From Cyanobium sp. Cruz-8D1 (GTDB taxonomy: Bacteria > Cyanobacteriota > Cyanobacteriia > PCC-6307 > Cyanobiaceae), in the NCBI RefSeq assembly GCF_024345975.1, contig NZ_JAGQCD010000022.1:1-59001 (forward strand): a stretch of DNA of 59,001 nt, written 5' to 3'. How positions within the stretch are numbered: the first letter of the stretch is position 1; the number at the start of each line of letters is the position of its first letter. Below, one piece after another: positions 23,311 to 33,598 of the stretch. Under the pieces are notes generated by a model, which searched no databases, had not been told where the DNA came from, and saw only the letters and a list, made by a program, of their open reading frames with translations. The position numbers and the translations under genes are program-made.

Positions 23311-23772
23311 TCAGTAGCTGACCACTTCCAGGTTGACGTCGGCGACGACCTCTGGGTGCAGCTTGATCTGCACCTTGTAGGAGCCGGTGCGGTGGATCTC
23401 GGGAACAGTGATGACGCGGCGGTCGACCTCTTTCTTGGTGGCCGCCTCGATGGCTTCGGCCACGTCGCCGTTGGTCACGGTGCCGAACAGGACGTCATCG
23501 CCACCGGTCTGCTTCTTGACGGTGAAGCGACCGATGGTATCGAGGGCGGTGCGGAAGGCGACGGCCTCGGCTTTGAGGGCCGCCTGGCGCTCGGCCTCCT
23601 TGGCCCGCCGGTGCTCCACCTGCCGCAGCACGGCGGCGGTGACGGCCAGGGCCTTGCCGGTGGGGAGCAGGTAGTTACGGGCGTAGCCGGGGGCCACTTC
23701 CACCAGGTCCCCGTTCTTGCCCAGGGACAGGATGTCCTCGCCCAGGACCACCCGCACACGCTTTTTGACCAT
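23311..23772 (-). CDS. rplI: Ribosomal protein bL9
   Basis: A 153-residue protein. The L9 N-terminal signature is seen as [20 protein letters not shown] followed by [16 protein letters not shown] central helix rich in Ala, Arg and Glu and a C-terminal domain with [12 protein letters not shown] and [17 protein letters not shown] follow. It is part of the large ribosomal subunit near the L1 stalk. It is the upstream partner of dnaB in this window. Confidence 0.97.
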   Translation of the reverse strand: MVKKRVRVVLGEDILSLGKNGDLVEVAPGYARNYLLPTGKALAVTAAVLRQVEHRRAKEAERQAALKAEAVAFRTALDTIGRFTVKKQTGGDDVLFGTVTNGDVAEAIEAATKKEVDRRVITVPEIHRTGSYKVQIKLHPEVVADVNLEVVSY

Positions 23773-23814
23773 GACAACGCCCCGGCTGAGCCAGCTGAAA
23801 TCCGATCAACAAGC

Positions 23815-24831
23815 CTACGGCATGGCCCTGGAGGGAGCGGCGGCCCGGGGCAGCCGGACCCGCGTGGCCAGGCCCAGGGCCCGCATCAGCCGGATGTGCT
23901 GCCAGGTGAGGTCGAACTGGCGAGGGCCGAAGCCATGGCGGGCGGAATGGGGGTAGGCGTGGTGGTTATTGTGCCAGCCCTCACCGAAGGTGAGCGCCGC
24001 CACCCAGGGGTTGTTCTTCGACTTGTCGCCGCTGTCGTGGACCGACTCACCCCACAGATGGGTCGCTGAATTCACCAGCCAGGTGCATTGGTAGACGATC
24101 ACCAGGCGCAGGGGAATGCCCCACAGCACCAGGGCCCAGCCGCCGGCACCGGTGACGGAGCCGATCCAGAACAGCAGCAGGCCCAGGGGCACCTGGAGCA
24201 TCAGAAAGCTCGTGTTCAGCCAGCGGTAGTAGGGGTCGCTGGCCAGGTCGCCTGTGAGGCGGGGCACGGCGGCCATGGCGGGGATCTCCTCGAACATCCA
24301 GGCCATGTGGGACCACCAGAAGCCTTTGTTGCTGTCATGGTGATCCGCTTCCGTATCGGAAAACTTGTGGTGATGGCGGTGCAGGCCGACCCAGTCGATC
24401 GGCCCGTGCTGGCAGCTGAGGGCGCCGCAGGTGGCGAAGAAGCGCTCCAGCCAATGGGGCACGCGGAAGGAGCGGTGGCTGAGCAGGCGGTGGTAGCCGA
24501 TCGTGACGCCCAGGCAGGCGGTGACCCAATACATCACCAGCAGGGCACAGGCGGCCTCCAGGCTCCAGAAGCGGGGCAGCAGGGCCACCACCGCCAGGAT
24601 GTGGATCAGGACCATGAAGCCGATCGTGCCCCAGCGGGTGCCCTTGGGGGAGACGCCGCGGGGTTCGCCCCGGCGCGGTTCGTGCAGGGCCCTGGCCCTG
24701 ACGAGGGAATCGGGTCCCTGGTTGATGGCGGCGGGGCGGCGGGTGTGGCGGGCTTTGGTGCCGGCATCGCGGCGGTTGCCGGATGGGGCGCCTGGCTGGC
24801 TGCCGGGGCGGGAGAGGGGGGTGACGGCCAT
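23815..24831 (-). CDS. Acyl-lipid delta-9-type fatty acid desaturase (first copy)
   Basis: A 338-residue membrane desaturase with all three histidine boxes: HRLLSH (residues 114-119), HRHHH (151-155) and HNNHH (287-291). The order and spacing match the DesC/stearoyl-type desaturases, which place the first double bond in membrane glycerolipid acyl chains using ferredoxin. The first 65 residues are a Pro/Arg-rich extension with no predicted domain; the desaturase proper begins near WGTIGFMVLIHILAVVALLP. A second desaturase of the same type is at 25704-26690. The divergent gene starts 17 bases away. Confidence 0.9.
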   Translation of the reverse strand: MAVTPLSRPGSQPGAPSGNRRDAGTKARHTRRPAAINQGPDSLVRARALHEPRRGEPRGVSPKGTRWGTIGFMVLIHILAVVALLPRFWSLEAACALLVMYWVTACLGVTIGYHRLLSHRSFRVPHWLERFFATCGALSCQHGPIDWVGLHRHHHKFSDTEADHHDSNKGFWWSHMAWMFEEIPAMAAVPRLTGDLASDPYYRWLNTSFLMLQVPLGLLLFWIGSVTGAGGWALVLWGIPLRLVIVYQCTWLVNSATHLWGESVHDSGDKSKNNPWVAALTFGEGWHNNHHAYPHSARHGFGPRQFDLTWQHIRLMRALGLATRVRLPRAAAPSRAMP

Positions 24832-24848
24832 GAGGGACCGGGCTCCTG

Positions 24849-25703
24849 TTGATTGACTACAATAGTAGCAATACGAATCCAGATCGAGTGGGGTATCGAG
24901 ACGAACTCGTATCTGGCCGCGTTGCCTTCGCCCATCTGATCCGGGTCTGGCACGAGCGCAACGGCTGGTCCCACCGGGTGCTGCCGATGCTGGCCGAGGC
25001 CCTCGGTCTGGGTCGGGTGCACAACTCCCAGCTCTCGATGCTGCGCAACGGCAAGCTGGCCTCCCCGGGCCCGGAGGTGTTCCTGGCCCTGGGCAGCGTG
25101 AACCTCTGGCTCGACGCCCAGGCTCCCGAGGGCCGGCTGGAGCCGATGGCGGCCCGCACGTTGCTGGCGGCCCACCCCGAACTCTTCGAAGCCCTCTGCA
25201 GTTCGGCCCTGCCGGTGCGTGACGAGCGCCAGCGGGTGCTGGGGCCCGGGGCCCTGCTGGAGGTGTTCGTGGGCTTTCGTCAGCCGCCGGCCAGCTTCGA
25301 TCTGCGCATCGCCGAGGCCGAGGCCGGGGGGCTCAGCGCCGCCCTGGCCCAGCTGCTCACCGCCGGCAGACCCTGGCGGGACTGCCGCGACCGGTTGATG
25401 GCGGCCTATCCGGTGGCCAAACGCCAGCGGCGGGAGCGCTTTGCCGAGGTGATCGCCGGCCAGCGCGATTACACGGCGGTGGAACTCGATGCCGAACTGC
25501 CGGAACTGCGCCGCACCCTGGCGGCCCTGGGGGCGGCGGTGGAGGAGGAGCTGGGCCCGGATCGCTTTCTGGAGCTGCTGCGCCAGCGGGCCCGCCCGCT
25601 GCAGGGGGACGGCGCCCAGCCGGCCCCGGACGACCTGGCGGCCGCCATCCGTCGGGAGATCGGGGCGGCGATCCCGGCGACGGCCGACAACGCGGACCTC
25701 TGA
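24849..25703 (+). CDS. Conserved hypothetical protein, possible HTH-like N-terminus
   Basis: Up to 284 residues. The TTG at 24849 is weak and a GTG at 24888 is an alternative start. The sequence reads AFAHLIRVWHERNGWSHRVL then LAEALGLGRVHNSQLSMLRN and GKLASPGPEVFLALGSVN. This looks like a compact helical domain, perhaps a helix-turn-helix that picks rules for other genes. The rest is Ala/Leu/Arg-rich helix (LAQLLTAGRPWRDCRDRLMA). Its stop directly abuts the stop of the convergent second desaturase, and it diverges from the first, so it may regulate them, but that is inference from position only. Confidence 0.7.
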   Translation: MIDYNSSNTNPDRVGYRDELVSGRVAFAHLIRVWHERNGWSHRVLPMLAEALGLGRVHNSQLSMLRNGKLASPGPEVFLALGSVNLWLDAQAPEGRLEPMAARTLLAAHPELFEALCSSALPVRDERQRVLGPGALLEVFVGFRQPPASFDLRIAEAEAGGLSAALAQLLTAGRPWRDCRDRLMAAYPVAKRQRRERFAEVIAGQRDYTAVELDAELPELRRTLAALGAAVEEELGPDRFLELLRQRARPLQGDGAQPAPDDLAAAIRREIGAAIPATADNADL

Positions 25704-26690
25704 TCAGGCGCTGGCGGTCGCATCGCCGCGGTGGCCGAAGACGGGGGCGATGCGGACACGCCTGGCCAGGCCCAGGGCCCGCAGGGCGCGGATGTGCTGC
25801 CAGGTGATGTCGAACTCGAACCAGCGCAGCCCGTGGCGGGCCGAGTGGGGGTAGGCGTGGTGGTTGTTGTGCCAGCCCTCACCAAACGTGAGCAGGGCCA
25901 CCCACCAACAGTTGCGGGAACGGTCGGGACAGTCGAAATTGCGGTAGCCGAAGGCGTGGGTGGCGGAATTCACCAGCCAGGTGACGTGATAGACGAGCAC
26001 CAGGCGCAAAGGGATTCCCCAGAGCACCAGTCCCAGGCCGCCGCCAGGGACGCCCGCCCAGTTGCCGTACCAATAGAGGGCAGCCCCCAGGGGCAGTTGC
26101 AGCAGCAGGAACCAGCGATCCAGCCAGCGGTAGAAGGGATCCTTCTCCATGTCGCCGGTGAAGCGGTGGATCTCGGTGAGGGCCGGGATTTTGTGCAGCA
26201 TCCACTCGCTGTGGGCCCACCACAGACCCCGGGCGGCGTCGTGGTGATCGTTGGGCTGGTCGGAGAAGAGGTGGTGGTGCCGGTGCAGCCCCACCCACTC
26301 GATCGGGCCGCTCTGGCAGGCCAGGGTGCCCATCAGCACCAGCAGCCGCTCCACCCAGCGCGGGGCTTCGAAGCCCCGGTGCGCCACCAGCCGATGCAGG
26401 CCCAGGGTCACCCCCAGAACGGTGGCCCAGTAGAGAACCGCCAGCACGATCACCCCCTGAAGGCTCCAGAAGCGGGGCAGCAGGGCGAAGACGGCCCCCA
26501 CATGAATGGCCAGCATGAAACCGGTGGTGCCGGTCTTGAATTTGCGTTGTGTGGCCGGCAGGGGCGGCCTGGGCCGCTGCATGGCCGCCAGCAGCTGGTC
26601 TTTCTTGCGCGAGTGGCTGGTTGCCTGCCGGGGGACGCGCACGGTCTGGGCGCTCTGGCCTGATCGAAAGGCATCGGATCGTGCGACCAA
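25704..26690 (-). CDS. Acyl-lipid delta-9-type fatty acid desaturase (second copy)
   Basis: A 328-residue desaturase with boxes HRLVAH (residues 99-104), HRHHH (136-140) and a C-terminal HNNHH within GEGWHNNHHAYPHSARHGLR. It shares the same core with the copy at 23815-24831 (for example FGEGWHNNHHAYPHSARHG in both) but differs in the first 55 residues and in several loops. Two delta-9 paralogues in one strain are known in cyanobacteria and may act at different sn-positions or temperatures. Its stop (TCA on the plus strand) touches the stop of the convergent gene. Confidence 0.9.
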   Translation of the reverse strand: MVARSDAFRSGQSAQTVRVPRQATSHSRKKDQLLAAMQRPRPPLPATQRKFKTGTTGFMLAIHVGAVFALLPRFWSLQGVIVLAVLYWATVLGVTLGLHRLVAHRGFEAPRWVERLLVLMGTLACQSGPIEWVGLHRHHHLFSDQPNDHHDAARGLWWAHSEWMLHKIPALTEIHRFTGDMEKDPFYRWLDRWFLLLQLPLGAALYWYGNWAGVPGGGLGLVLWGIPLRLVLVYHVTWLVNSATHAFGYRNFDCPDRSRNCWWVALLTFGEGWHNNHHAYPHSARHGLRWFEFDITWQHIRALRALGLARRVRIAPVFGHRGDATASA

Positions 26691-26762
26691 ACGTTTCTCC
26701 GGTGAAAGGGCGGGTGCGAGCTAAAAGCCAGCCCCCATCCTGGCCTATGCAGCGATGGCAGA

Positions 26763-28061
26763 GTGAGCCCTGCTGGCCCCAGGGCTTTGGAGCAGGTTCT
26801 TCCAGGCCCGGGCGAGGGGTTCGACCCTGCGGAAACCGTCGTCGCCGCCCTTGAGCGGCTCGCCCCGGTGGCGGCCCGCCGCACGGCCGCCGTGCGGCCC
26901 CGCCTGGCAAGGGTGCTGGAGGCCTTCGCCGCCGAACGCCTGGGGGTGCACCACTTCGCCTCGGTCAGCGGCTACGGCCACGGTGACCTGGGCCGGGAGG
27001 TGCTGGATCGGGTCTTCGCGCGGGTGCTCCAGGCCGAAGCCGCTGCCGTGCGGCTCCAGTTCGTCAGCGGCACCCATGCCATCACCGCCGCCCTGTTCGG
27101 TGTGCTGCGTCCGGGCGACCGGCTGCTGGCGCTCACCGGCCGCCCCTACGACACCCTCGAGGAAGTGATCGGCCTGCGGGGACAGGGCCAGGGGTCCCTG
27201 GCCGAGTTCGGCATCACCTACGACGAGCTGGCCCTCACCGAGGCCGGAGAGGTGGACGAAGCGGCCCTGGAGGACGCGCTCGCCCCCCAGACGCGGATGG
27301 TGCTGATCCAGCGCAGCTGTGGCTACAGTTGGCGCCCCTCCCTGCCGGTAGCCAGCATCGGGCGCCTCTGCGAACGGGTCAAGGCGCTTCAGCCCGACTG
27401 CGTCTGCTTCGTCGACAACTGCTACGGGGAACTGGTGCAGGAGCAGGAACCCACCGCGGTGGGGGCCGACCTGATCGCCGGATCCCTGATCAAGAACCTC
27501 GGCGGCACCATCGCGCCAACGGGGGGCTACGTGGCCGGCTGCCGGGAGCTGGTGGAGATGGCCTGCTGCCGACTCACGGCCCCGGGCATCGGCAGTGAGG
27601 GGGGCACGGGGTTCGATCAGTACCGGCTGCTGTTCCAGGGGTTGTTCCTGGCCCCCCAGATGGTGGCCGAGGCCCTGATCGGCGCCGAGCTGGTGGCCGA
27701 GGTGTTTGCCAGCTTCGGTTTTCCGGTGAATCCCGCCCCCGGCGCCGAACGCAGCGACGTGATCCAGGCGGTGCGGCTGGGCGATCCGGATCGGCTCATC
27801 GCCGTCTGCCGGGCGTTCCAGCAGGTGTCACCGGTGGGGGCTTACCTGGATCCGGTGCCGGCCCCCATGCCCGGCTATGCCAGTGATCTGGTCATGGCGG
27901 GGGGGACGTTCATCGACGGCAGCACCAGCGAGTTCTCCGCTGACGGCCCGCTGCGGGAGCCCTACGTGCTCTATGCCCAGGGCGGCACCCACCACGGCCA
28001 TGTGGCCCTGGCCCTGGAGCGGGCCCTGGCGGCCCTTGCCTCCCTGCCGCAGGCAGACTGA
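26763..28061 (+). CDS. PLP-dependent methionine gamma-lyase family protein ('aluminium resistance' family)
   Basis: A 432-residue protein from the GTG at 26763. It has a fold-type I aminotransferase core with RLQFVSGTHAITAALFGVLR, PGDRLLALTGRPYDTLEEVI, the aspartate region CVCFVDNCYGELVQ (about residues 213-226) and the PLP lysine within LIAGSLIKNLGGT at about residue 244. These motifs are those of the Pfam methionine gamma-lyase/aluminium-resistance family found in most cyanobacteria and Firmicutes, whose true reaction is poorly known. It is 27 bases upstream of gcvH on the same strand, so it may be co-transcribed with the glycine cleavage genes. Confidence 0.9.
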   Translation: MSPAGPRALEQVLPGPGEGFDPAETVVAALERLAPVAARRTAAVRPRLARVLEAFAAERLGVHHFASVSGYGHGDLGREVLDRVFARVLQAEAAAVRLQFVSGTHAITAALFGVLRPGDRLLALTGRPYDTLEEVIGLRGQGQGSLAEFGITYDELALTEAGEVDEAALEDALAPQTRMVLIQRSCGYSWRPSLPVASIGRLCERVKALQPDCVCFVDNCYGELVQEQEPTAVGADLIAGSLIKNLGGTIAPTGGYVAGCRELVEMACCRLTAPGIGSEGGTGFDQYRLLFQGLFLAPQMVAEALIGAELVAEVFASFGFPVNPAPGAERSDVIQAVRLGDPDRLIAVCRAFQQVSPVGAYLDPVPAPMPGYASDLVMAGGTFIDGSTSEFSADGPLREPYVLYAQGGTHHGHVALALERALAALASLPQAD

Positions 28062-28088
28062 TACCGCCTCCTCCGCACCCCACCGGCC

Positions 28089-28478
28089 TTGGCGCACTCC
28101 TTCCCCGACGACTGCCGCTATTCCGAAAGCCACGAGTACGTGCGCCCGGAGGGTGACCTGGTGCGCCTGGGCATCAGTTCCTTCGCCGTGGATCAACTCG
28201 GGGACATCGTCTTCGTCGAGTTGCCGGCGGTGGGGGCTCCACTGGCGCGCGGCACGAGCTTCGGCAGCGTCGAATCCGTCAAGGCGGTGGAGGATCTGAT
28301 GGCCCCGGTGAGCGGCACGGTGGAGGCCCGCAACGAGGCGGTGCTGGCCAGCCCCGAGGAGCTCCAGAACGATCCCTATGGGGAAGGCTGGCTGCTGCTG
28401 GTGCGGCTCGGCGCGCCGGACGAACTGGAGGCCTTGATGGATGCCGCCACCTATGGGGCCAAGGTGCAGGCGGGCTGA
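28089..28478 (+). CDS. gcvH: Glycine cleavage system H protein
   Basis: A 129-residue lipoyl carrier from a TTG start. The lipoylation site is the lysine at about residue 65 in [17 protein letters not shown]. The family frame ([20 protein letters not shown], then [14 protein letters not shown]) is complete. H protein shuttles the aminomethyl group between the P, T and L proteins. gcvP follows 37 bases downstream; gcvT is not in the window. Confidence 0.95.
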   Translation: MAHSFPDDCRYSESHEYVRPEGDLVRLGISSFAVDQLGDIVFVELPAVGAPLARGTSFGSVESVKAVEDLMAPVSGTVEARNEAVLASPEELQNDPYGEGWLLLVRLGAPDELEALMDAATYGAKVQAG

Positions 28479-28515
28479 ATTCCTTAGGATCCCGCCACCT
28501 CCACCCAGAACGCCC

Positions 28516-31452
28516 GTGTCCGCCTCCTTCCTGGTCCGGCATCTGGGTCCGGATCCCGAAGATCAGCAGCGGATGCTGGCGGAGCTCGGCCTGGGCTCCC
28601 TTGATCAGCTGGCGGCCGAGGTGGTTCCGGCCGACATCCTGCTGACCGCGGCCGAGGCCGATAGCGGCCTGCCGCTTCCCTGCCCGGAGGCGGAGGCCCT
28701 GGCGGAGCTGGCGCAACTGGCCTGCCGCAACCAGGTGCTGCGCAGCCTGATCGGCCTCGGTTACCACGGCACGGCGACCCCGGCCCTGATCCAGCGCCAT
28801 GTGCTGGAAAACCCCTGCTGGTACACCGCCTACACCCCCTACCAGGCGGAGATCGCCCAGGGCCGGTTGGAGGCCCTGCTGAATTTCCAGACCCTGGTCA
28901 GCGAGCTGACGGGGCTGCCGATCGCCAACGCCTCCCTGCTGGATGAGGCCACCGCCGCCGCTGAAGCGATGGCGATGGCGTCGGCGGTCACGACGCGGGG
29001 CCAGGCGCGCCGCTTCCTGGTGGACAGCGCCGTTTTCCCGCAGACCCTCGCCGTGCTCCACACCCGGGCCGAACCCCTGGGGATCGTGATCGAGACGTTC
29101 GAGGCCGAGGCCGTCAGTGCCGGTGCCGATGGGGTGCTGGGTGAGGACGTTTTCGGCCTGCTGCTCCAGCTTCCCGGCGTCGAGGGCCGGCTCTGGGATC
29201 CCTCGCCGCTGCTGGCGGCGGCCCGCGCCGGCGGGGTGATCAGCACGGTGGCGGTGGATCCCCTGGCCCAGGCGCTCCTGGCCCCGGTGGGTGAACTGGG
29301 CGCCGACATCGCCGTCGGCAGCCTGCAGCGCTATGGGGTGCCGATGGGATTCGGTGGTCCCCACGCGGCCTTCTTCGCCACCCGCGACGACTTCAAACGC
29401 CAGATCCCCGGCCGCCTGGTGGGGCAATCCAAGGATGCGGAGGGGAACCCGGCGCTGCGGCTGGCCCTCCAGACCCGGGAGCAGCACATCCGGCGCGACA
29501 AGGCCACCAGCAACATCTGCACGGCCCAGGTGCTGCTGGCTGTGATGGCGAGTTTCTATGCCGTGCACCACGGCCCCGATGGCCTCGAGGCCATCGCCCG
29601 TCGCCTGCTCGTCCTGCGCCAGGGCCTGGTGCTGGGGCTGGCGGCCCTGGGGCTGGCGGCCGATCCGGGGGCGGCCTTCGACACGGTGGTGCTGCGCAGC
29701 GCCGCCGCGCCCGGCCTGCGCCAGCGAGCCGTGGCCGCCGGCTTCAACCTGCGCTGCGGCATCCGCGGCGACGACGGTGAGGCCGCCCTGGCCATCAGCC
29801 TCGATGAACTGTCCACCCCCGAGGAACTGGCTACCCTGCTGGCGGCCCTGGCGGCAGACCCAGCGGCCGCCGCCGAGGCGCGCACGGCCCTCCAGGCCGG
29901 CCTGGTCGCCCTGGAGGGCAAGCCCCTGGCTGAACTGCTCGACGGGGTGCCCCTGCGGCAAAGCCCCTGGCTGCGCCAGGAGGTGTTCCGCCGCTACCGC
30001 AGCGAGACGGAGTTGCTGCGCTACATCCAGCGCCTGGTGAGCAAGGATCTGTCGCTCGTCCACGGCATGATCCCACTGGGCAGCTGCACGATGAAGCTCA
30101 ACGCCGCTGCCGAACTGGCGCCGGTGAGCTGGCCGGCCTTCGCCCAGATCCATCCCTTCGCCCCCGCCGACCAGACCCGTGGCTACGCCGCCCTGGTGGC
30201 GGATCTGGAGGCCTGGCTGGGGGCGATCACCGGCTTTGCGGGGGTGTCCCTGCAGCCGAACGCCGGCTCCCAGGGGGAATACGCCGGCCTGATGGTGATC
30301 CGGGCCTGGCACCGCAGCCGTGGCGAGGGCCACCGGCAGGTGTGCCTGATCCCCACCAGTGCCCACGGCACCAATCCCGCCAGCGCCGTGATGGCCGGCA
30401 TGCGGGTGGTGGCGGTGGCCTGCGACGCCCAGGGCAACATTGACATCGCCGACCTGGAGGCCAAGGCCGCCGCCCACGCCGCCGACCTGGCGGCGCTGAT
30501 GGTCACCTATCCCTCCACCCACGGGGTGTTTGAAACGGGCATCCGCCGCATCTGCCAGGTGGTGCACGACCACGGCGGCCAGGTGTACCTGGATGGCGCC
30601 AACCTCAACGCCCAGGTGGGCCTGTGCAAGCCGGGGCTCTACGGCGCCGACGTCTGTCACCTCAACCTCCACAAGACCTTCTGCATCCCCCACGGGGGCG
30701 GTGGCCCCGGTGTGGGTCCGATCGGCGTCGCGGCCCACCTGGTGCCGTTCCTGCCCTCCCACCCGCTGGCCGCCGCCGCGAGCGGCCAGGCCATCGGCCC
30801 GGTGTCGGCGGCGCCCCTGGGCAGTGCCGGCATCCTGCCGATCAGCTGGATGTACATCCGCATGATGGGGGGCTCGGGCCTGCGCACCGCCAGCCAGGTG
30901 GCCCTGCTGGCGGCCAACCTGATCGCCGAGCGCCTCGAGTCCCACTTCCCCGTGCTCTACCGGGGCCGCGGCGGCCGGGTGGCCCATGAGTGCATCCTCG
31001 ATCTGCGACCCCTCAAGCGCAGCTGCGGCCTGGAGGTGGACGATCTGGCCAAGCGGCTGATGGACTACGGCTTCCATGCCCCCACCGTCAGCTGGCCCGT
31101 GGCGGGCACGGTGATGGTGGAGCCCACCGAGAGCGAATCGCTGCAGGAAATCGACCGCTTCTGTGCGGCGATGGAGGGGATCCGCCGCGAGGCCTGGGCC
31201 ATCGAGACCGGCGCCGCCGACCCCCTCGACAACCCGCTCAAACAGGCGCCCCACACCCTGGCGGCGGTCACCGCCGACGACTGGGATCGGGCCTACAGCC
31301 GCAGTGAGGCCGCCTTCCCCGCCGGGGAGGGTCAGCGGCAGGCCAAGTTCTGGCCGGCCGTCGCCCGCATCGACAATGCCTTCGGGGATCGCAACCTCGT
31401 CTGCACCTGCCCGAGCGTCGAGGAAGTGGCAATCCCCGAACTGGCCGCCTGA
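28516..31452 (+). CDS. gcvP: Glycine dehydrogenase (decarboxylating), P protein
   Basis: A 978-residue single-chain P protein from the GTG at 28516, which follows gcvH closely; an upstream in-frame ATG lies inside gcvH. The N-terminal half starts [20 protein letters not shown] and has [20 protein letters not shown]. The C-terminal half has the PLP-lysine motif [18 protein letters not shown], with Lys at about 718. It decarboxylates glycine and loads the aminomethyl group on GcvH. In cyanobacteria this pathway handles photorespiratory glycine. Confidence 0.97.
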   Translation: MSASFLVRHLGPDPEDQQRMLAELGLGSLDQLAAEVVPADILLTAAEADSGLPLPCPEAEALAELAQLACRNQVLRSLIGLGYHGTATPALIQRHVLENPCWYTAYTPYQAEIAQGRLEALLNFQTLVSELTGLPIANASLLDEATAAAEAMAMASAVTTRGQARRFLVDSAVFPQTLAVLHTRAEPLGIVIETFEAEAVSAGADGVLGEDVFGLLLQLPGVEGRLWDPSPLLAAARAGGVISTVAVDPLAQALLAPVGELGADIAVGSLQRYGVPMGFGGPHAAFFATRDDFKRQIPGRLVGQSKDAEGNPALRLALQTREQHIRRDKATSNICTAQVLLAVMASFYAVHHGPDGLEAIARRLLVLRQGLVLGLAALGLAADPGAAFDTVVLRSAAAPGLRQRAVAAGFNLRCGIRGDDGEAALAISLDELSTPEELATLLAALAADPAAAAEARTALQAGLVALEGKPLAELLDGVPLRQSPWLRQEVFRRYRSETELLRYIQRLVSKDLSLVHGMIPLGSCTMKLNAAAELAPVSWPAFAQIHPFAPADQTRGYAALVADLEAWLGAITGFAGVSLQPNAGSQGEYAGLMVIRAWHRSRGEGHRQVCLIPTSAHGTNPASAVMAGMRVVAVACDAQGNIDIADLEAKAAAHAADLAALMVTYPSTHGVFETGIRRICQVVHDHGGQVYLDGANLNAQVGLCKPGLYGADVCHLNLHKTFCIPHGGGGPGVGPIGVAAHLVPFLPSHPLAAAASGQAIGPVSAAPLGSAGILPISWMYIRMMGGSGLRTASQVALLAANLIAERLESHFPVLYRGRGGRVAHECILDLRPLKRSCGLEVDDLAKRLMDYGFHAPTVSWPVAGTVMVEPTESESLQEIDRFCAAMEGIRREAWAIETGAADPLDNPLKQAPHTLAAVTADDWDRAYSRSEAAFPAGEGQRQAKFWPAVARIDNAFGDRNLVCTCPSVEEVAIPELAA

Positions 31453-31547
31453 GTGTTCCGCCGGTACCTTTTCCCCCCGCCATGGCTCATCATTGCTGTG
31501 CCATCCCTTCACGGCGATGGCCACCGCCTTTCATTGTCATGGGGTTC

Positions 31548-31772
31548 ATGAACGGCAACGACAATTCAGGCGATGGGCCGGGCCCGGGCGCCCTTGTGCC
31601 CGGTCTGCCGGAGGCCAGCCAGCGGGTGGATGGCACCAACGTGGTGCGGGTGCCCTTCGGGGTGCGCCGGGCCCGGCGCCGGCGTCCCGAACGGCCCGAC
31701 CACTGGGCCACCCTCGTCCTTCCCTTTCAGGCGGGCGGTGGCGGCGCTCCCACGCCGCCCCACGCGGCCTGA
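31548..31772 (+). CDS. Small conserved hypothetical protein
   Basis: A 74-residue protein from the ATG at 31548; earlier in-frame ATGs at 31539 and 31482 are possible. After a Gly/Pro-rich start it has TNVVRVPFGVRRARRRRPER followed by PDHWATLVLPF, a pattern that looks like a short conserved core. It is basic and has no membrane segment. It ends 8 bases from the stop of the convergent flavodiiron gene. The function is unknown. Confidence 0.6.
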   Translation: MNGNDNSGDGPGPGALVPGLPEASQRVDGTNVVRVPFGVRRARRRRPERPDHWATLVLPFQAGGGGAPTPPHAA

Positions 31773-31780
31773 GGCAGATC

Positions 31781-33598
31781 TCAGTAGTTGGCTCCGCTGC
31801 GGCGCTGGTGCACAGCAGTGGTGGCGGCCGAATCCAGCAGGTCACCACTGAGGGCCTCCGCGTAGAGCAGCCAATGGTCGCCGCACTCCATGCGTTGGCT
31901 GACGCGGGCCTCCAGCCAGGCCAGGGCCTCCGGCAGCAGGGGTTGACCACCTGGGGTGGTGTCAAGGTCGAGTCCCGCCAGCCGGTCGGCTCCGGGGGGG
32001 AAGGGCTGCAGGAACCGCTTCATCGGGCCGCTTTCGCGCCCGGACGCCAGCACGTTGAGGGAGAAGACGTCCCCCACGTGCAGCAGGCTCTCCATCGCCC
32101 GCTCCTTGGCCACGGCCACGGTGAAGCCGGGGGGGCTGAAGCTGGCCTGGCTGACCCAGCTGGCCACCATCGCTCCACCGATGGCGTCGGCGCCGTCCCC
32201 CTTGCGGGCCAGCACCACGCACAGGGACCCCACCACCCGGCCGAGGGCCTGGATCGCCGGGTTGGTGCGGCTCTCGCTGAGACCACCGCCGGTGCTGCGC
32301 CGCTGGGCCTGGCGATGCTGCTGGCGCAGGCGGCGGCCCAGGGCGGTGCCGGTTTCCTCCAGGGTCCGCAGGGTGGCCAGATCGGGGCTGAACTTGACCC
32401 GGATCGGATCGAAGGCGAACTGGAAGCCGCCGTCCCGCAGTTTGGCTTCGAGCAGGTCGATGGCTTCGCCGCTCCAGCCGAAGCTGCCGAACACCCCCAC
32501 CGGTTTGGCCCGGTCGCCTTCGGCCAGCACGGTGCCGAGGGCCGAGACGATCGGCGTGGGGGCATGGCCCCCGAGGGTGGGGGAGCCGATCAGCAGGGCG
32601 TCGCAGGAGTGGATCGCCTCCAGCAACTGCTCGGAAGGCGCGAATTCACAGTTGATGCTCTCGACCCGCACGCCACTGCGCGCCACCCCCTGGGAGAGGG
32701 CGTCGGCGATGGCGGCGGTGTTGCCGTAGGCGCTCGCGTACAGCAGGGCCACCGACAGGCTGGCCCGCTCCTGGCTCTCCCCCCAGCGGCGATAGTCGGC
32801 CAGCAGGCTGCGCCAGCTCTGGGCGATGGCCGGGCCGTGGCCCGGGGCAATGGTGCGGATCGCCATCTCGTCGAGGCGGTCCACCACCGTTTCCACCTGG
32901 CGGGCCATCGGCGCCATCAGGCAGTCGTAGTAATAGCGGCGGTCCTCCTCGGTGCTGCTGCGATTCGTTTCGGCGAAGTCCTCGGTGCAGAGGTGGGCGG
33001 CAAAGAACTTGCCGCTCATCAGCAGCCCGCTGCTGGCCTCGAAGGCCATCAGGCCGCCGGGCCAGCGGGGGGTGGGGGTGGGAATCAGGGTGAGTTCATG
33101 GCCACTGGAGAGGCCGCGGCTGGTTTCCTGCTTGACCACCTCGATGGTCGGCAGGGGCACGGTCTCGGGCGGGGTTTCGGCCGTGTCCGCGGGGCCGGGC
33201 CGTTGCTGGTGCCAGAGTTCGGCCAGCACCTGGGCCCCAGGATTGGAGGCCACCAGCACCGTGGCGGGCCAGCCGGCGGCGAGCTGCTTGAGCAGGGCCA
33301 CCCGGTTGGGGTTGACGTGGCCCACCACCACCTTCAAGGGGGCGTCGGACGGCACCAGCAGGGCCAGCTGCTCCAGGAAGGGGGCGGCGAAGGAGGCCCC
33401 CGGCGGATGCACCAGCACCGGAGCGCCCCCGGAGGCGCCCTGCAGGAAGAGGAAGCTGTTGGCGGTGGTGCCCCGCTCGAGCCCGTATTCCACCTCGAAG
33501 CGCAGGCGCCGGGGGCTGAGGCCACGCAGGCAGAGCAGGCCGGGTTCGACCGGCAGGGAGATGACGCGACGATCGGTCGCGGTGGGGGAGGACGTCAT
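31781..33598 (-). CDS. flv1: Flavodiiron protein, Flv1-type (non-canonical metal site)
   Basis: A 605-residue protein with the cyanobacterial three-part plan: metallo-lactamase-like (about 1-260), flavodoxin-like (about 285-425, LLYASAYGNTAAIADALSQG) and a C-terminal flavin-reductase-like domain (about 455-600, GAMVASWVSQASFSPPGFTV). The diiron ligands are largely replaced: in the HxExDH position it has HVNPNR (H94, N96, N98, R99), and the later H and D are R178 and K197; H254 remains. This loss is the hallmark of Flv1 among the Flv1-Flv4 set. Its start overlaps the stop of the canonical partner gene (TGATG), and in the family Flv1 and Flv3 form the NADPH/ferredoxin:O2 reductase that protects photosystem I. 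Confidence 0.92.
   Translation of the reverse strand: MTSSPTATDRRVISLPVEPGLLCLRGLSPRRLRFEVEYGLERGTTANSFLFLQGASGGAPVLVHPPGASFAAPFLEQLALLVPSDAPLKVVVGHVNPNRVALLKQLAAGWPATVLVASNPGAQVLAELWHQQRPGPADTAETPPETVPLPTIEVVKQETSRGLSSGHELTLIPTPTPRWPGGLMAFEASSGLLMSGKFFAAHLCTEDFAETNRSSTEEDRRYYYDCLMAPMARQVETVVDRLDEMAIRTIAPGHGPAIAQSWRSLLADYRRWGESQERASLSVALLYASAYGNTAAIADALSQGVARSGVRVESINCEFAPSEQLLEAIHSCDALLIGSPTLGGHAPTPIVSALGTVLAEGDRAKPVGVFGSFGWSGEAIDLLEAKLRDGGFQFAFDPIRVKFSPDLATLRTLEETGTALGRRLRQQHRQAQRRSTGGGLSESRTNPAIQALGRVVGSLCVVLARKGDGADAIGGAMVASWVSQASFSPPGFTVAVAKERAMESLLHVGDVFSLNVLASGRESGPMKRFLQPFPPGADRLAGLDLDTTPGGQPLLPEALAWLEARVSQRMECGDHWLLYAEALSGDLLDSAATTAVHQRRSGANY

Noticed and set aside
28279..31524. A 1081-codon open frame antisense to gcvP
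   Set aside because: It mirrors the strong GC codon bias of gcvP; its product is a low-complexity Gly/His/Gln-rich chain without domains.
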